Positions 21,184 through 32,784 are shown, counted from the stretch's first letter. The stretch is DNA of 64,000 nucleotides from Flaccisagitta enflata (GCA_965153355.1 OZ231127.1:90148001-90212000); one strand, 5' to 3'. Numbers and translations are program-made. Notes: generated by a model from the letters alone, not told the origin.

Positions 21184-21400
21184 GACGCGGGGTCACAATA
21201 TCGTTGCGAACGGGTGGGCAGGGGCGCACAACCCTTGTCCAGTATGCAGTATCCACACTTCCCATCCCACACGCGCGCACACAGAGACAACTGCAGCATC
21301 GTAATTGTGCGTTTTCACACTTTACAACTCGATCTCTTCAGATGGATGGATGGACCAACGCAACGGACGAACAAAGCCTCTCATTGTTAGTTTCATGTCC
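21184..21400 (-). mobile_element. Family A element, subfamily 3, reverse orientation
   Basis: GACGCGGGGTCACAATATCG and TTGCGAACGGGTGGGCAGG at the left, a (GGAT)n/GGAC tract at 21340-21370, then AAAGCCTCTCATTG and a degraded hairpin end. Confidence 0.55.
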
Positions 21401-21427
21401 GCAAAAAAAAAGAAAAAAAAAGAATAA

Positions 21428-22188
21428 TCGCAAAAGCGTTAGATGGTCAGCGGTACCCGTTGCCCCTATGTGAGTGTATGTGGGTGTGAGGTGGTTAGTG
21501 GGGCAGCGGCCCCGAAGGGGCCGATGACCTATGCTGGTTTTATTTGAGTCCCAAGGCTGTGATTTGAGCCCGGAGGCTTGGCCGCCCCAAGGCTGACTTG
21601 AGCTCCAGGCAGATTTGAGCTCATGGCTGGGATTTGAGCTTTGAGGCTGGGATTTGAGCCACGAGACTAGGATTTGGGCCTCAAGACTAGGATTGGGCCT
21701 TGAGACTAGGATTGAGCCTGGAGGCTTGGATTTGAGCCTTGCTGGACTGAGCTCAAGGCTGGGATCTTGGGCTTGCTGATTAGCCAAGGCTGATTTGAGC
21801 TCAAGGCTTTGATTTTGAGTTTCGAGCCTGGGATTTGAGTTTCAGCCTGGATTTGAGGCTTGAGGTTGGACGTGAGCTGAGGCTGGATTTGAGCTTGAGG
21901 CTGGGATTGAACTTGAGGCAGGGATTTGAGCTTTGAGGCAGGATTTGTGAGGCAGGGATTTGAGCTTCTGAGGCTAGGATTTGAGCCCTTAGGCTGGGAT
22001 CGGAGCCTCGAGGCTAGGATTCGAGCCGCGAGGCTGGGATTTGAGCCTCGAGGCTAAGATTTGTGCCTCGAGGCCGAGATTTGAGCCTTGAGGCGGGGGG
22101 GGGGGGGGACGTAGAAGGAGGAGAAGAAGGTGAAGGAGAAATTTCAGGAAAGAGAACAGTCGGCCCTTCGGGCCGCTGCCCAAAACCG
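21428..22188. mobile_element. Family C element with about 20-bp GAGGCTGGGATTTGAGC array
   Basis: The head is CGCAAAAGCGTTAGATGG, then GGTCAGCGGTACCCGTTGCC and GCGGCCCCGAAGGGGCCG; a degenerate array covers about 21540-22095 and the inverse GGCCGCTGCCC follows at 22170-22182. Head and stem-loop are related to family B. Confidence 0.65.
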
Positions 22189-22320
22189 TCGATCCACCTG
22201 GGATTTCACATTTGACTTTTTTAGGTGTGATAAAAGCACCCCCATAACTGGCTGTGTCCGTCGGTTGGCTGGTCTGTTGGTCTGTTGGTCGGGTAACGCA
22301 TTCGTTCAACGATACACACG

Positions 22321-22353
22321 NNNNNNNNNNNNNNNNNNNNNNNNNNNNNNNNN
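22321..22353. other. Assembly gap (33 N)
   Basis: Thirty-three ambiguous bases; the true length is unknown. Confidence 0.99.
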
Positions 22354-22477
22354 TAACGTATAAAACAAGAGAACTTTGGTCTGTGATTCTGATGTTGGAA
22401 AATGGCTGTCAGATGGAATTATTCAGTTCTCTCTGCTCAGAGTGCGAATGAGTGTTATTTGTCTGACACCAACATCT

Positions 22478-22481
<4 letters not shown>

Positions 22482-22544
<63 letters not shown>
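22482..22544. repeat. (CT)n microsatellite
   Basis: Uninterrupted CT dinucleotide run of about 62 bp. Confidence 0.97.
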
Positions 22545-22548
<4 letters not shown>

Positions 22549-22589
22549 GTCTCGCAAACCAATGACCATATTTCCAGGGACAGACTGAT

Positions 22590-23340
22590 TTATTTCCACT
22601 TGCGCAGGAATCCTCAGCAGTCAGCATATGCTAGAATTTTTTAATACAATTGCATCTTGCAACAGCGCAACAGCCACTGGCTGTCAACGAGCGAGTTAAA
22701 TATACTGTTAAGGGCGTCATATATCTAATGACAGTTTGTTTTTTTTTTACTCAGAATTCTCCCTAAAGGTTAAATCAGGTGAGCTTCACAAGAGAGTATT
22801 TATGAGAACTGAACAAAGGTATGCCTCGTTGTGAAGCTGTCATGCTGCCTGATTTGCTAAAAATGTGGTGACTTCTAAATTACACTCCTTGTAAGCAGGT
22901 TTGCTTTTTGTTTGTTTTATTTTTTAAACTTTTTTGGCGTTTTTGGGCAGCGACCCCAAAGGGCCGATGTCTTGTTAAATATGAGATCCTTGGATGATTT
23001 TTTATCACTACTCCTGCCCACCATCACGCGACTTATTATTTGCGGATGCGTTAGAATTAGTTTCAACTCTATATTTATCAGTTTTTCATTTATTCAATTT
23101 TAAAGGGCCATACGGGTATTTTTTCACTGCCCCTTCCATAAAGAGTCATACTTAATATGACCCTATTCAGTTTTCTTTAAAATAGTAATAAGGAACTCTC
23201 ACGATTTCAATTGGATTGTAGTGGAGCCAAACTGTGGACATAGAATAAATAAGGAAAAAAAAACAAAAAAAGTTGATTTGTTCACATGTTTTTTTTACAT
23301 TGTACAATCTATGCTAGATTGGATTTCATTCATGCGTATA
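22590..23340. other. Stretch without recognisable genes
   Basis: A fragment of the family C stem-loop (GGGCAGCGACCCCAAAGGGC) lies near 22948 and is followed by short family A-like remnants. No coding frame is supported. Confidence 0.5.
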
Positions 23341-23362
23341 GATTGTTCGCAGTTGATGGCCA

Positions 23363-23606
<244 letters not shown>

Positions 23607-23670
23607 GTGTGTGGGTGTATGCACAAAAATATTTCATAAGTTATATACTTTCTTGACTTCCGGACCATAT

Positions 23671-23884
23671 TTTTTTAGTCGCATGCCACGCAACTCTACA
23701 TCCTGCTTTGTTGGTCCATTGGTCCATCTGTTTGTCCGTCGGTCCACCGGTTTGTCGCACTTTACTTTGGTTGGATTTTTGCGGCCTTTGGCCTAACTGC
23801 TCCTGTCCAAATGATCAAGTGTTCTCAATAACACCCCCTGCCTATCCGCACGCGACTTGGGTAGCCGTGTATCTGTCCTTGTTT
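23671..23884 (+). mobile_element. Family A element, subfamily 1
   Basis: Hairpin AGTCGCATGCCACGCAACTC (diverged), a GTCC/GTTG tract, then CCGCACGCGACTTGGGTAGC and CGTGTATCTGTCCTTG followed by a T25 run. Confidence 0.7.
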
Positions 23885-24036
23885 TTTTTTTTTTTTTTTT
23901 TTTTTGCGGACAATCTATGAGAGCGTTCTTATTTTGCGCCATTATTTTGTCTTCCTTGTTCCGTATCATAAACAGTGTGCACATCCCCAGAGTTATCTCT
24001 CTCCACCTCTTCCTCAACCTATTCCTCCGATTTAGT

Positions 24037-24143
24037 GTCGGTCGGCACGTAAGTAAGTAACGTTTTTGAATTACAAGCGGTTTTCGCATTACTGCTCCTG
24101 GCCAACCGTCCGCGACTAGATTGCCGTGTATCCGGCCTTGTTC
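24037..24143 (+). mobile_element. Family A subfamily 2 fragment
   Basis: GTCGGTCGG, then GCATTACTGCTCCTGGCC, CGTCCGCGACTAGATTGCCG and GTATCCGGCCTTGTT. The hairpin end is missing. Confidence 0.6.
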
Positions 24144-24150
24144 TACTTTC

Positions 24151-24640
24151 GCCTCATGAACAGTGTGCACACTCCCAGACTCTATTCCAATTCCTTCTGA
24201 TTATCCTTCTCTTGTTTTGCCCTCGTTGACAGTGTGCACACTCCCAGAGAATCTGTTCCATTTCCTACTGATTATCCTTCTCTTGTTTTGCCCTCATGAA
24301 CAGTGTGCACACTCCCAAAGACTCTGTTCCATTTCCTTCGGATTATCCTTGTCTTGTTTTTCCCTCACAAACTGTGTGCACACTCCCAGACTCTGTTCTA
24401 TTTTCTTCTGATTATCCTTCTCTTGTTTTGCCCTCATGAACAGTGTGCACACTCCCAAAGACTCTGTTCCATTTCCTTCAGATTATCCTTCTCTTTTTTT
24501 GCCCTCATGAACGGTGTGCAAACTCCCAGACTCTGTTCCATTTCCTTCTCATTATCCTTGTCTTATTTTGCCTTCATGAACAGTGTGAACACTCCCAGAC
24601 TCTGTTCCATTTCCTTCTGATTATCCTTCTCTTGTTTTGC
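24151..24640. repeat. Tandem array, about 71-bp unit, seven copies
   Basis: Units start near 24156, 24227, 24296, 24367, 24435, 24507 and 24577, each with CAGTGTGCACACTCCC and TCTGTTCCATTTCCTTC. A degenerate eighth unit start lies at 23972. Read as protein it repeats CTLP...FHFL, but units are not multiples of three, so it is not coding. Confidence 0.88.
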
Positions 24641-24734
24641 TCCAAGTCAAAGCCTTGGAAGAAGAAGCAGAAGCAAAAATTGGCATATTCCTTATATGGG
24701 CATATTTGTTCCCTTATATGGGCGAAGTGCCAAA

Positions 24735-24737
<3 letters not shown>

Positions 24738-24776
<39 letters not shown>
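24738..24776. repeat. (GA)n microsatellite
   Basis: Short pure GA run beside a family B head. Confidence 0.95.
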
Positions 24777-24777
<1 letters not shown>

Positions 24778-25425
24778 CAGTCGCCCTAAGGCAATATGTG
24801 GTCAGTGATATCCGTTACCCTGCATGGCAAGATTGAGAATTGAAGTGGGGGTATGCAGAGTGGCGACCAGAAAAGGGATGAAGTCCTGCAGAACACAGGG
24901 AAACTTTTGTTTGTTTGCCCCTCCATCTGTCCATCTGTCTATCTGTGAGGCCTGAGAGGGTGGATATGATTTCCGTGAAGAATGATAAGAGGCTTGAGAG
25001 GGATGATAAAGAGGCCTGAAAAGGATTCTTAGAGGCTTGAGCAGGTTGATTTGTGGCCTGAGAGGGCTGATTTGAGGCCTGAGAGTCCTGATTTGAGACC
25101 TGAGAGTCCTGTGAGGTCTGATTTGAGGCCTGATTTAAGGCATGCGAGGGCTGATTTGAGGTCTGAGAGGCATGCAAGGTCTGATTTGAGGCCTGATTTG
25201 AGGCATGAGAGTCTTGATTTGAAGCCTGAGAGGCCCAATAGGGGGGATGAACAAATAGACGGACGGACAAAAAGACGGAAGGACGGATGCCCAGATGGAT
25301 GGCTGGACAGACGGATAGATGGACAGATGGTTGGAAGGATGAATAGACAGATGGACGGATGGACGGACAGACAAAAGTCCTCTTGTGTTATGCAGGACTT
25401 CATCCCCTTTGGGGCCGTTACCCCC
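24777..25425 (+). mobile_element. Family B element, diverged
   Basis: Head CCAGTCGCCCTAAGGCAATA with GTGGTCAGTGATATCCGTTA, block AAGTCCTGCAGAACACAGGG, then an irregular array of GATTTGAGGCCTGAGAG units (24950-25230), a (GGAC)n tract and the inverse tail GCAGGACTTCATCCCCTTTG. Confidence 0.68.
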
Positions 25426-25430
25426 CCCCC

Positions 25431-25464
<34 letters not shown>

Positions 25465-25603
25465 TTATGATAGATGATATCCTTTAGTATGATAAATGAC
25501 GTTTTAATGCATGTTTGCATCTTCTTGACGAAATGCAGCAGAAGAAAGTAATCTTTTTTTCCGTTGTTAAAAGTCATTCTTGGGTAGATTTATTTTCAAC
25601 TTT

Positions 25604-25832
25604 CAAGTCGCGTGTATGCGATTCTCCAACTCGCTATGTCGGTCAGTCGTTTCATCTGTCTGTCAGATGGTCCGTCCATCCGTCTATCCATACGTCAGTC
25701 AGTCCCTCTGTTGGTCAGTCCGTCACATTACGCTTTTTCGGCGTTTACTGGCGAATTTTGAATTACTGCCCCGGTCCTAATGCTTTCTAAGCCTTTTTTA
25801 TCATTGCCCCTGCCCACCCGCAAGCGAGCAGT
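25604..25832 (+). mobile_element. Family A element, subfamily 1, diverged
   Basis: AAGTCGCGTGTATGCGATTC is a decayed hairpin, followed by GTCN repeats to 25725 and CCCCTGCCCACCCGCAAGCG. Confidence 0.62.
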
Positions 25833-25978
25833 GTGCTATTTACAATTTCTGAAAAGGCAACAATCGTTATTCTTTTGTGTGTTATTCATAATTTTTTGTT
25901 TGTTTGATGACGTCCCAGCTTAAAGTTGAATACTTTGTAATACAAGTTATTTCATATTCCAGATTAAAGGGTGTCGAT

Positions 25979-26055
25979 GCCGGTCGGTCGGTCGATTTGT
26001 CGGTCGGTCGGTCGGTCGGTCGGTCGGTCGGTCGGTCGGTTGGTCGATCGGTCGA
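25979..26055. repeat. (GTCG)n tetranucleotide repeat
   Basis: A run of GGTCGGTC-type units without recognisable family A ends; possibly a remnant of one. Confidence 0.85.
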
Positions 26056-26454
26056 TAACGCAAATGATGTCCTTGTTTCCTCTCTTTGTCATTGTCAGTT
26101 CAATCTCCGAACCCTTTGATCTCCCTTCAGTTTCTGCTCTGTTCCTTCCCGCCACTCTATACCCTTTCTTTTCTTCACCCCCTTCTTTTTATTCAATGGC
26201 TGCATTTTTTCTTCTCTGTCCCCTCCCGCCACTATTCTTTTTTTCCTCCTTTTGTTTCCTCTTTTCCTCCTTCTCCTTACCACTTTCTGCCCTAACTTCC
26301 TCTTTCCTCCGTTCCTCCTTTTCCTTCATACCTGCCTCTTTTTTCCTGCCTCTCTTTTCCTGCCTCTTTTTTCCTGCCTGTTGAGTTTCGTGCGATGGAG
26401 TCTAAGATCCGAATTAGTTTTGTTTCGGTCAAACTGTTTTGTTAGAAAACAATT

Positions 26455-26457
<3 letters not shown>

Positions 26458-26511
<54 letters not shown>
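26458..26511. repeat. (GA)n microsatellite
   Basis: Pure GA run of about 54 bp. Confidence 0.97.
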
Positions 26512-26514
<3 letters not shown>

Positions 26515-26674
26515 CTTTGTAAGAAAACAATTCCTTGTTTGTGGCCGAATTGATTATAGACACGAAAGGAAAAAAAAAAATAAATAAAAAATAAAAAAAA
26601 AGAAGTCTTGATTTAGAGGAAGATAGAGACGAGCGTCGGGACAAAGAGACGAAGAGGAAAGATGAGAGGAAAGG

Positions 26675-26930
26675 GAGAGGGTGAGGGAGGTGGAGGAGAG
26701 TGGGGGTGGGGGTGGGGGAGATATATGAGGAGGAAGTGGATGGGTAAAGGGATGGGGGTGCAAGAGATAGGTAAGAGATAGGTAAGAGGGAAAGTTTGGT
26801 GAACCAGATCGGTAAGGGGGTGGGGGAGAGTGGGGTGGGAGATAAGTGAGGAGGAAGTGGATTGGTTATGGAATGGGGGTGCGAGATATCGCTAAGAGAT
26901 AGGTAAGAGGGAGAGTTTGGAGAACGAGAA
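26675..26930. repeat. Purine-rich tandem duplication, about 120-bp unit
   Basis: Two copies share GAGGAGGAAGTGGAT, GGGATGGGGGTGC or GAATGGGGGTGC, and AAGAGATAGGTAAGAGGG. Confidence 0.7.
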
Positions 26931-26949
26931 GAAAAGAACAACAACACCA

Positions 26950-27650
26950 CAGGGGCACCCTAGGGACATATTACCAAGATTTGCCATCAAAATTTGCCAT
27001 CGGATGCACCCTTGCTGTTAATGTTTTGGTAATACAAATCAGGTATTCTATGACTGCTAAATAAGAACAGTTAGGTTAAATGAATTAGGCTAAGATTCCA
27101 AATTGAAGAGACAGATTTGATGTTTCCATGATTGCATGATTGCATGATTGCATCGGTCATCTAAAATTGGACCTTATGCATAAAAAAAGCCCCTAAGAAA
27201 AAAGGCAACTGTGGGTTGTCTACCAATGGAATGTTCTTATTCGCTTAAGAGAGCTCCAAAGAAGACAATATCTTGAGGGAAAATTGATTCAATGTTTCAA
27301 GCGAAAATCAATTCTATGACAATGTCTGAAAGGAAATGTCAATAAAGCGAAAGTGAAAGTGACAATAAATTGGTGAAACTAATGTGAAGATTAACTCGCA
27401 AGCAGCTGAAAAAAATCTATTCTATTCAGTCTCCAATCCCCTCATTGTATGCACGGTACATATCATGAATGTGCAACACATATAAACCGACATGATATGA
27501 ATTTTTCGTTTTAGGGTGAATCGAAAATTGCAGGACTAAAAAAGGGGAAAGAAAAAAGAGAGCAGTGAAATGTAGAAGCAACACAGAAAAGGGACGAGCC
27601 AAAAAAAGATGAAAAAAAAAAAAGAAGAAGAAAAAATAACGGACGGACGA
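26950..27650. other. Stretch without recognisable genes
   Basis: AT-rich unique-looking sequence with a short triplicated TTGCATGA word at 27131-27152. No supported frame. Confidence 0.55.
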
Positions 27651-27659
27651 TGCAGAAAA

Positions 27660-28025
27660 AAAAACAAGGTTGGATGCACGGGCCATGACGGTGCGCCTGG
27701 TCTTATTCCTGTGCTCTATGCTCGTAGCCCTATCGCGAGCTCGATCAGATGTATCATAACCTTTATCAGACTTAGCTAAAGCTGGACATGATAATGGATT
27801 CAATGCCAAGTAACATGAATGATGAACGAGATGAATTTTCAAGTGATTTTTCACTTGAGCGTGATAGACGGATGGACAAATGGACAGATGGACGAACGGA
27901 TGGATGGACGGATGGATGGACAGATGGAAAGATGGAAGGACGGAAAGAAGGACGGATCGATGGAACGACGGAGCAACAGACTAACGAACAGAGCCTCTTA
28001 TAGAGATGATAAGGCGCACCTAAAA
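27660..28025 (-). mobile_element. Family A-like element, diverged
   Basis: AACAAGGTTGGATGCACGGG at the left, a (GGAC/GGAT)n tract at 27865-27960 and GAGCCTCTTATAGAGATGAT at the right, which corresponds to the CTATAAGAGGC block of other copies. Confidence 0.5.
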
Positions 28026-28139
28026 AAAGAAGCAGCAAACGTTGCACGCGATAAAACCAAAGCAACTCTGAGGCCTCAGGATTTTTTTCTTTCTTTTTTT
28101 TCGCTTTTTTCTTTTGTTTGTCCAATGAAAATCTAATTT

Positions 28140-29449
28140 CCTCCATTTTCCCTAGTGGATTGACAGCCCGCTAGAGAGAGAGAGAGAGAGAGAGAGAGAA
28201 TAAACGGAGAGAGAAATGCTTAGCTAAAGAGATGACAGGATGGTAGACAATTTAGACTTACAAACAAACAAGCACACAAACAGAAAAACAACAACCATGT
28301 CCTCTCGAAAACATCATGAAATACAAGATTTGGTATACTTTAGGACGAAAAAAAGGCCTAATATATACAATACATGTTGACTATTAGCCGTACAGACGAA
28401 CGAACACACCATCGGCCATAAATTGGCAATTGGAGATGCAAAGACAAATTTGCAAAAGATAAAAAAAAGAATTAAAAAAAAGGAATTAACGCCCAAGCTC
28501 TTTTTTTTCTGATGCGCATTATTTCCTGGAGAGTAAACAGAAGTATTGTATTTCATGGTGGAATGCGACTCAACGCAACGCCTTTCCAAATCACAGCCAA
28601 CACAAATCCACTCATTAAACATGCCATCCCCAACCATGTCCATTTCACACCCATTCCACCCTCACAAATACCACAAGTACATCATCTCAAGCCCAAAATA
28701 AGTCTCTCCTCCTGGCAGTCGTCCACAGCACAAAGATACAATCCCAAACCAAAATCATGGCACTCTTCACCTGCGTCACGCCACTTCATTTCTCAAACAC
28801 GCCACTCAACACCACAGCCATCCCAACCCACACCCCAACTCTGGCATCCCAATCCACACCCCAACTGTGCCATGTCACCAATGCCTGGCGGGACTTGGGT
28901 CCCGAGGCCCCGACATCCCGGGACCCGATGCCTATCCCGGCCCTCTGCCTCTTCCTCCTCCTCCTCCTCCTCCTCCTCCTCCTCCTCCTCCTCCTTCTCC
29001 ATGGAAATAGTCTGTTTTTCCATATATTTTCTTTCATTCATGGGAAATATTCTGTGATCATTTTAGAATTACAAAAAAAATTGATAGCTTTTACTAATAG
29101 ATTGTATAGACTTAACTTTTTTTTTAAATTTTTTTAAAAATTTTCTTATTTTTTACTTTTTATGTTTCATTTCAACTCTTCATTTTTTTAAATATTATAT
29201 TGTTACTTTTTAATTGCTTTAATTTGTTTTATATTTTATATTTTCTGTTATTGTCATTTTTTGCATCTTTTATTTTCTTTCTATTTCTTTCAATTCTTTC
29301 AAATTCATTTGCGTGTACATTTCAGTAAAACATATGAATAGATTTTTTGTTTTGAAATAATTTAACAACATATTTTAAAATGATTGATCATTCTCCCATG
29401 TGATTAACTCGAGAATTTAAGGATCATAATAGAAGAATTGCTGAAATGA
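28140..29449. other. Non-coding stretch with simple repeats
   Basis: Contains a (GA)n run near 28171-28199, a C-rich segment (28570-28940) with no recognisable protein, a (TCC)n run at 28951-28996 and AT-rich DNA up to the retrotransposon. I find no supported gene. Confidence 0.5.
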
Positions 29450-29483
29450 ATTAGTCTTTTTCCTCACTTTTTCTTTCTCTCTC

Positions 29484-29514
<31 letters not shown>

Positions 29515-31950
29515 GACCTTTAAAAACGGAAAAAAGACAAGATTATCAAGAATCGTGAAAGAAATGCAAAAGAAGAAAAGAATTATCAAAAAACAAATAC
29601 AAGAAGAAAAAAAGGGCCCGAAAAAAGATGCCTTGATAACAGACTTTAAAAAATTACGTGATGACATAACCGACCAAATAACAAAAGAGAAAACTCAAAG
29701 CATCACCAATAAATTTGCTAAAATGATTGCCGACAAAAGCAGAAAAAGATACTGGCAATTAAAGAGAAAAGTGACAAAAAACCCGTCGTACGATTCCGCC
29801 ATTGTTAAAAATAAAGATGGTGAAAGACAATACCATCCAGAAAAAATAAAAGAGACAATGGCAAATTACTACGAAGACCTTTACACGAAAAAACCTATTG
29901 AACACCACCCCTACCACGAAACAATAAAAGAAAAAATCTCAACCTACAACCAGTCAACTGATTTTGACGATTTACCATACAATGAAATCCCAACAAAAAA
30001 TGAAATAAAAGAAATAATATCACAAAAACAAAATGGTAAATCATGCCCAGATTTCAATAACGAAATACTGAAAAGACCCGGGGACGCGATGGTTGAAATA
30101 ATATTCCCCCTAATAAGAGAAATATGGATCTATGAGGTCATACCTGAATGGTGGAACAGAGGCTACATCACAAGCCTTTTCAAGGGGAAAGGTGACAGAG
30201 AAATGTTGTCCAACCACCGAGGTATTACAACATCCTCCTCCATAGGTACCATAGTCGACTCACTAATTTACCGGCGAATAACAAGCACAGTAACTTTTAC
30301 CCCGGCCCAAGGCGGAGGCAAAAGCGGCATGGCTCCATGTGACCATTTGTTTGTCCTCCGCGCCATCATAAACATTAGCATAACACAAAAAAGAGCCACT
30401 TTCTTAACATTCTTCGACATTAGCAAAGCATATGATCGAGTGGATAATGAAGACCTATTAGTCACAATGTGGGACAAAGGTCTGAAAGGAAAGGCATGGC
30501 GAATTTTAAGAAAACTAAATGTGGACCTGTCTTCAATTGTAAAAACACGGTTTGGAGACACTAAAGAATTTAACATGGAAATCGGAGGCAAACAAGGTTC
30601 CAAACTAACGGGCTGTATGTTTGCTAAAATGGTCGACCTTTTAGCAGAGGAATTTCTTTTAACCAAAGAAGGCTTCTCCATTTCTGAAGACCTTATAATT
30701 GCTTTCCTGTTATGGGTCGATGACATTGTTTCATGCATTGAGGGCACAGAAAACCTGAAAAAGGCACTCGAAAAAATCAATGAGTTTGCCGTAAAACACA
30801 AAATAAAATGGAGTTATGAAAAGTGTAATGTCATGAAAATTGGCAAACACGACGACGAAGACACTGAATGGAAAGTAGGGGAGATGACAATCCAGGAAAC
30901 CAGCAAATATAAATACCTTGGAGATATAATTACAAATGATGGTAAGAATACAGAAAACCTTAAAGCGCGAAAAACTAAATTACAGGGGACCACCATTAAT
31001 ATAAATACTATAGCCTCAAGTGAAATATTAAACAAAATAGAAACAACAGTATTGTTAGAGTTACACGAAAAAATTAATGTCAGTAGCTTATTAACAAACG
31101 CTGAATCCTGGACCTTAAGTAAAGGCGATGAAAAAGAACTTGAAAAAACGGAAATCATGGCCATAAAACATCTCTTCAATCTACCTACTCACATTCCATC
31201 AGTAGCTATCCTTTACACATTTGGAATAAAGTACACAACTCAACGAGTACACCAAATGCAACTATTTTACCTCCATAAAGTTTTACACAAAGGAGACATT
31301 GATTGGACGCGGCCAACATTAAATGCGCTGAAAGAGCTCAATACTGGCTGGTACAAACATATACAATCAGTATTAAAAATGTACGAATTGCCAACAGACT
31401 TCGATACCATTAGACTGCTATCAGTAGGAGAATGGATATACAATGTCAAGAAAGGCATTGAGTCCAAACACAAAGAAAAACTCCTTGATGACTGCCACAA
31501 AATGGTTGACGGAGAAAAAATAAAAAAGACAAAAACATCAACAATAGTCGACAACATTAACAATGACTATGTACGCAAACCACTGAACGAAATTAAAAAT
31601 CTCAGTAAAAACGAGACTAGAACCCTAATGATGGCGCGGTATGGAATGCTCCAATGTGGAAAAAATTATGGAGGTAGCATGCAAAATCTATGCCCAGACT
31701 GTAATTGTCCTGATGACGAAAATCACAGACTCAATTTTTGTCCCAAATGGAGTGAAAATAATCAGATCAATACTTGTGATAAAGTCAGTTTTGAGCTTAT
31801 CTATTCTAATGATGAAAATGTCCTGAAAACTATCATTCCAGTGATAGAAAAATTATGGAATACAAAAACCGGTCATGGTAAAATGAATATATGCAAAGGT
31901 ACCGAGTAAGTCAAAAAAAAAAAAAAAGGAAAAAAAAAAAAAAAAAAACA
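29450..31950 (+). mobile_element. LINE-type retrotransposon with poly(A) tail
   Basis: The coding frame is followed three bases after its stop by A-rich sequence: an A15 run, GG, then about 20 A, ending at 31950. The left boundary is uncertain; a CT run lies at 29491-29514 just before the frame. I could not define a target-site duplication. There is essentially no 3' untranslated region. Confidence 0.75.
29564..31909 (+). CDS. Non-LTR retrotransposon reverse transcriptase ORF
   Basis: An open frame of about 780 codons; the first ATG is at 29564, though the frame is open back to 29450. An N-terminal basic linker leads to an RT core: GYITSLFKGKGD and NHRGI, motif A FFDISKAYD near residue 284, motif B GGKQGSKLTG, and the catalytic box LLWVDDI near residue 384. 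A C-terminal CCHC knuckle (CPDC...H...C) lies near residue 711. No apurinic or restriction-like endonuclease domain is visible upstream, so it is probably 5'-truncated. The frame is intact, implying a young copy. The AT-rich codon use differs from the GC-richer host exons. Confidence 0.9.
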   Translation: MQKKKRIIKKQIQEEKKGPKKDALITDFKKLRDDITDQITKEKTQSITNKFAKMIADKSRKRYWQLKRKVTKNPSYDSAIVKNKDGERQYHPEKIKETMANYYEDLYTKKPIEHHPYHETIKEKISTYNQSTDFDDLPYNEIPTKNEIKEIISQKQNGKSCPDFNNEILKRPGDAMVEIIFPLIREIWIYEVIPEWWNRGYITSLFKGKGDREMLSNHRGITTSSSIGTIVDSLIYRRITSTVTFTPAQGGGKSGMAPCDHLFVLRAIINISITQKRATFLTFFDISKAYDRVDNEDLLVTMWDKGLKGKAWRILRKLNVDLSSIVKTRFGDTKEFNMEIGGKQGSKLTGCMFAKMVDLLAEEFLLTKEGFSISEDLIIAFLLWVDDIVSCIEGTENLKKALEKINEFAVKHKIKWSYEKCNVMKIGKHDDEDTEWKVGEMTIQETSKYKYLGDIITNDGKNTENLKARKTKLQGTTININTIASSEILNKIETTVLLELHEKINVSSLLTNAESWTLSKGDEKELEKTEIMAIKHLFNLPTHIPSVAILYTFGIKYTTQRVHQMQLFYLHKVLHKGDIDWTRPTLNALKELNTGWYKHIQSVLKMYELPTDFDTIRLLSVGEWIYNVKKGIESKHKEKLLDDCHKMVDGEKIKKTKTSTIVDNINNDYVRKPLNEIKNLSKNETRTLMMARYGMLQCGKNYGGSMQNLCPDCNCPDDENHRLNFCPKWSENNQINTCDKVSFELIYSNDENVLKTIIPVIEKLWNTKTGHGKMNICKGTE

Positions 31951-32231
31951 TTTGTTCAGATCCCGTTTATTTACCGAAAGAATTTGTTCACAGACAAAAC
32001 GATCCATTCTCAGCCCGCTTGGTACCCTTGTGCTTAAATACGTAATTATTTATTTTCTGAGAAAAAGAATCGTGTACTTTAAGCTCCCCTGTAAATATCT
32101 TTTGGGAGCCAGACCACCTGTATTTATTTATTGCGTAACTGAACTATTTATTATGGTACATTTGTACTGCTCGAACAATTTGCTAATTGTTAATGTGTTG
32201 ATCACGTAATGAGCAATTATACATCACATCA

Positions 32232-32234
<3 letters not shown>

Positions 32235-32287
<53 letters not shown>

Positions 32288-32288
32288 G
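32235..32288. repeat. (CT)n microsatellite
   Basis: CT run of about 54 bp with one interruption. Confidence 0.95.
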
Positions 32289-32694
32289 CTCTTTCTCTCT
32301 ATCCAACAAAGAAAAAAGTCGAAGACAGTGAATGGCAAAGTATCGCGATTGGGGATTATCTTCACTTCCAATCATCCACAACCAAACATCGGGACATAGG
32401 GTCTCAAACTGAATTAAAACTAAAAACAAATGAGAAACTGAAATTGCAGCACATTCTAACTTTTTTTTTCTATTTCAAGTTGGTTGTTTCTTTTTTTTTT
32501 CATTGTTAATGATTTTCAACAGAATTTTAAAAAGAATGTAGTGTATTCTTGCCACAGATTTTTTGTATCATTGCCTAGTACCGACCCCCTATACCGAACC
32601 CCAGTACTGCCCCTGCCCGTACCGAGCTCCCGACCTCCGGTATCCGGCCCTGCCGTGCCGAGGGACCGGCCGACCCTGCCCATAGGGTCCCGCA

Positions 32695-32723
32695 GTTGGG
32701 GTGTGGATTATCCACACCCCAAC
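32695..32723. repeat. Near-perfect palindrome, 14-bp arms
   Basis: GTTGGGGTGTGGAT and its complement ATCCACACCCCAAC are separated by one base. It sits at the edge of a GC-rich block (32580-32690) made of CCGA/CCGG-type words. Confidence 0.85.
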
Positions 32724-32784
32724 TCCCACCCAACATACTAACATACACAAAAAGTATCCAAAATGCTAGTTTTCCCACTTGATC

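Noticed and set aside
24163-24808. Repetitive hydrophobic frame (MCTLP...FHFL)
   Set aside because: It follows a 71-bp tandem array whose units change frame; no other coding sign.
28512-29057. Pro/His/Ser-rich frame of about 180 codons
   Set aside because: Low-complexity C-rich sequence ending in a (TCC)n run, with overlapping frames on both strands of similar length; no recognisable domain.
29555-29563. GTG at 29555 as start of the reverse-transcriptase frame
   Set aside because: Eukaryotic initiation at GTG is unlikely; the first ATG is 29564, and the element is probably 5'-truncated anyway.
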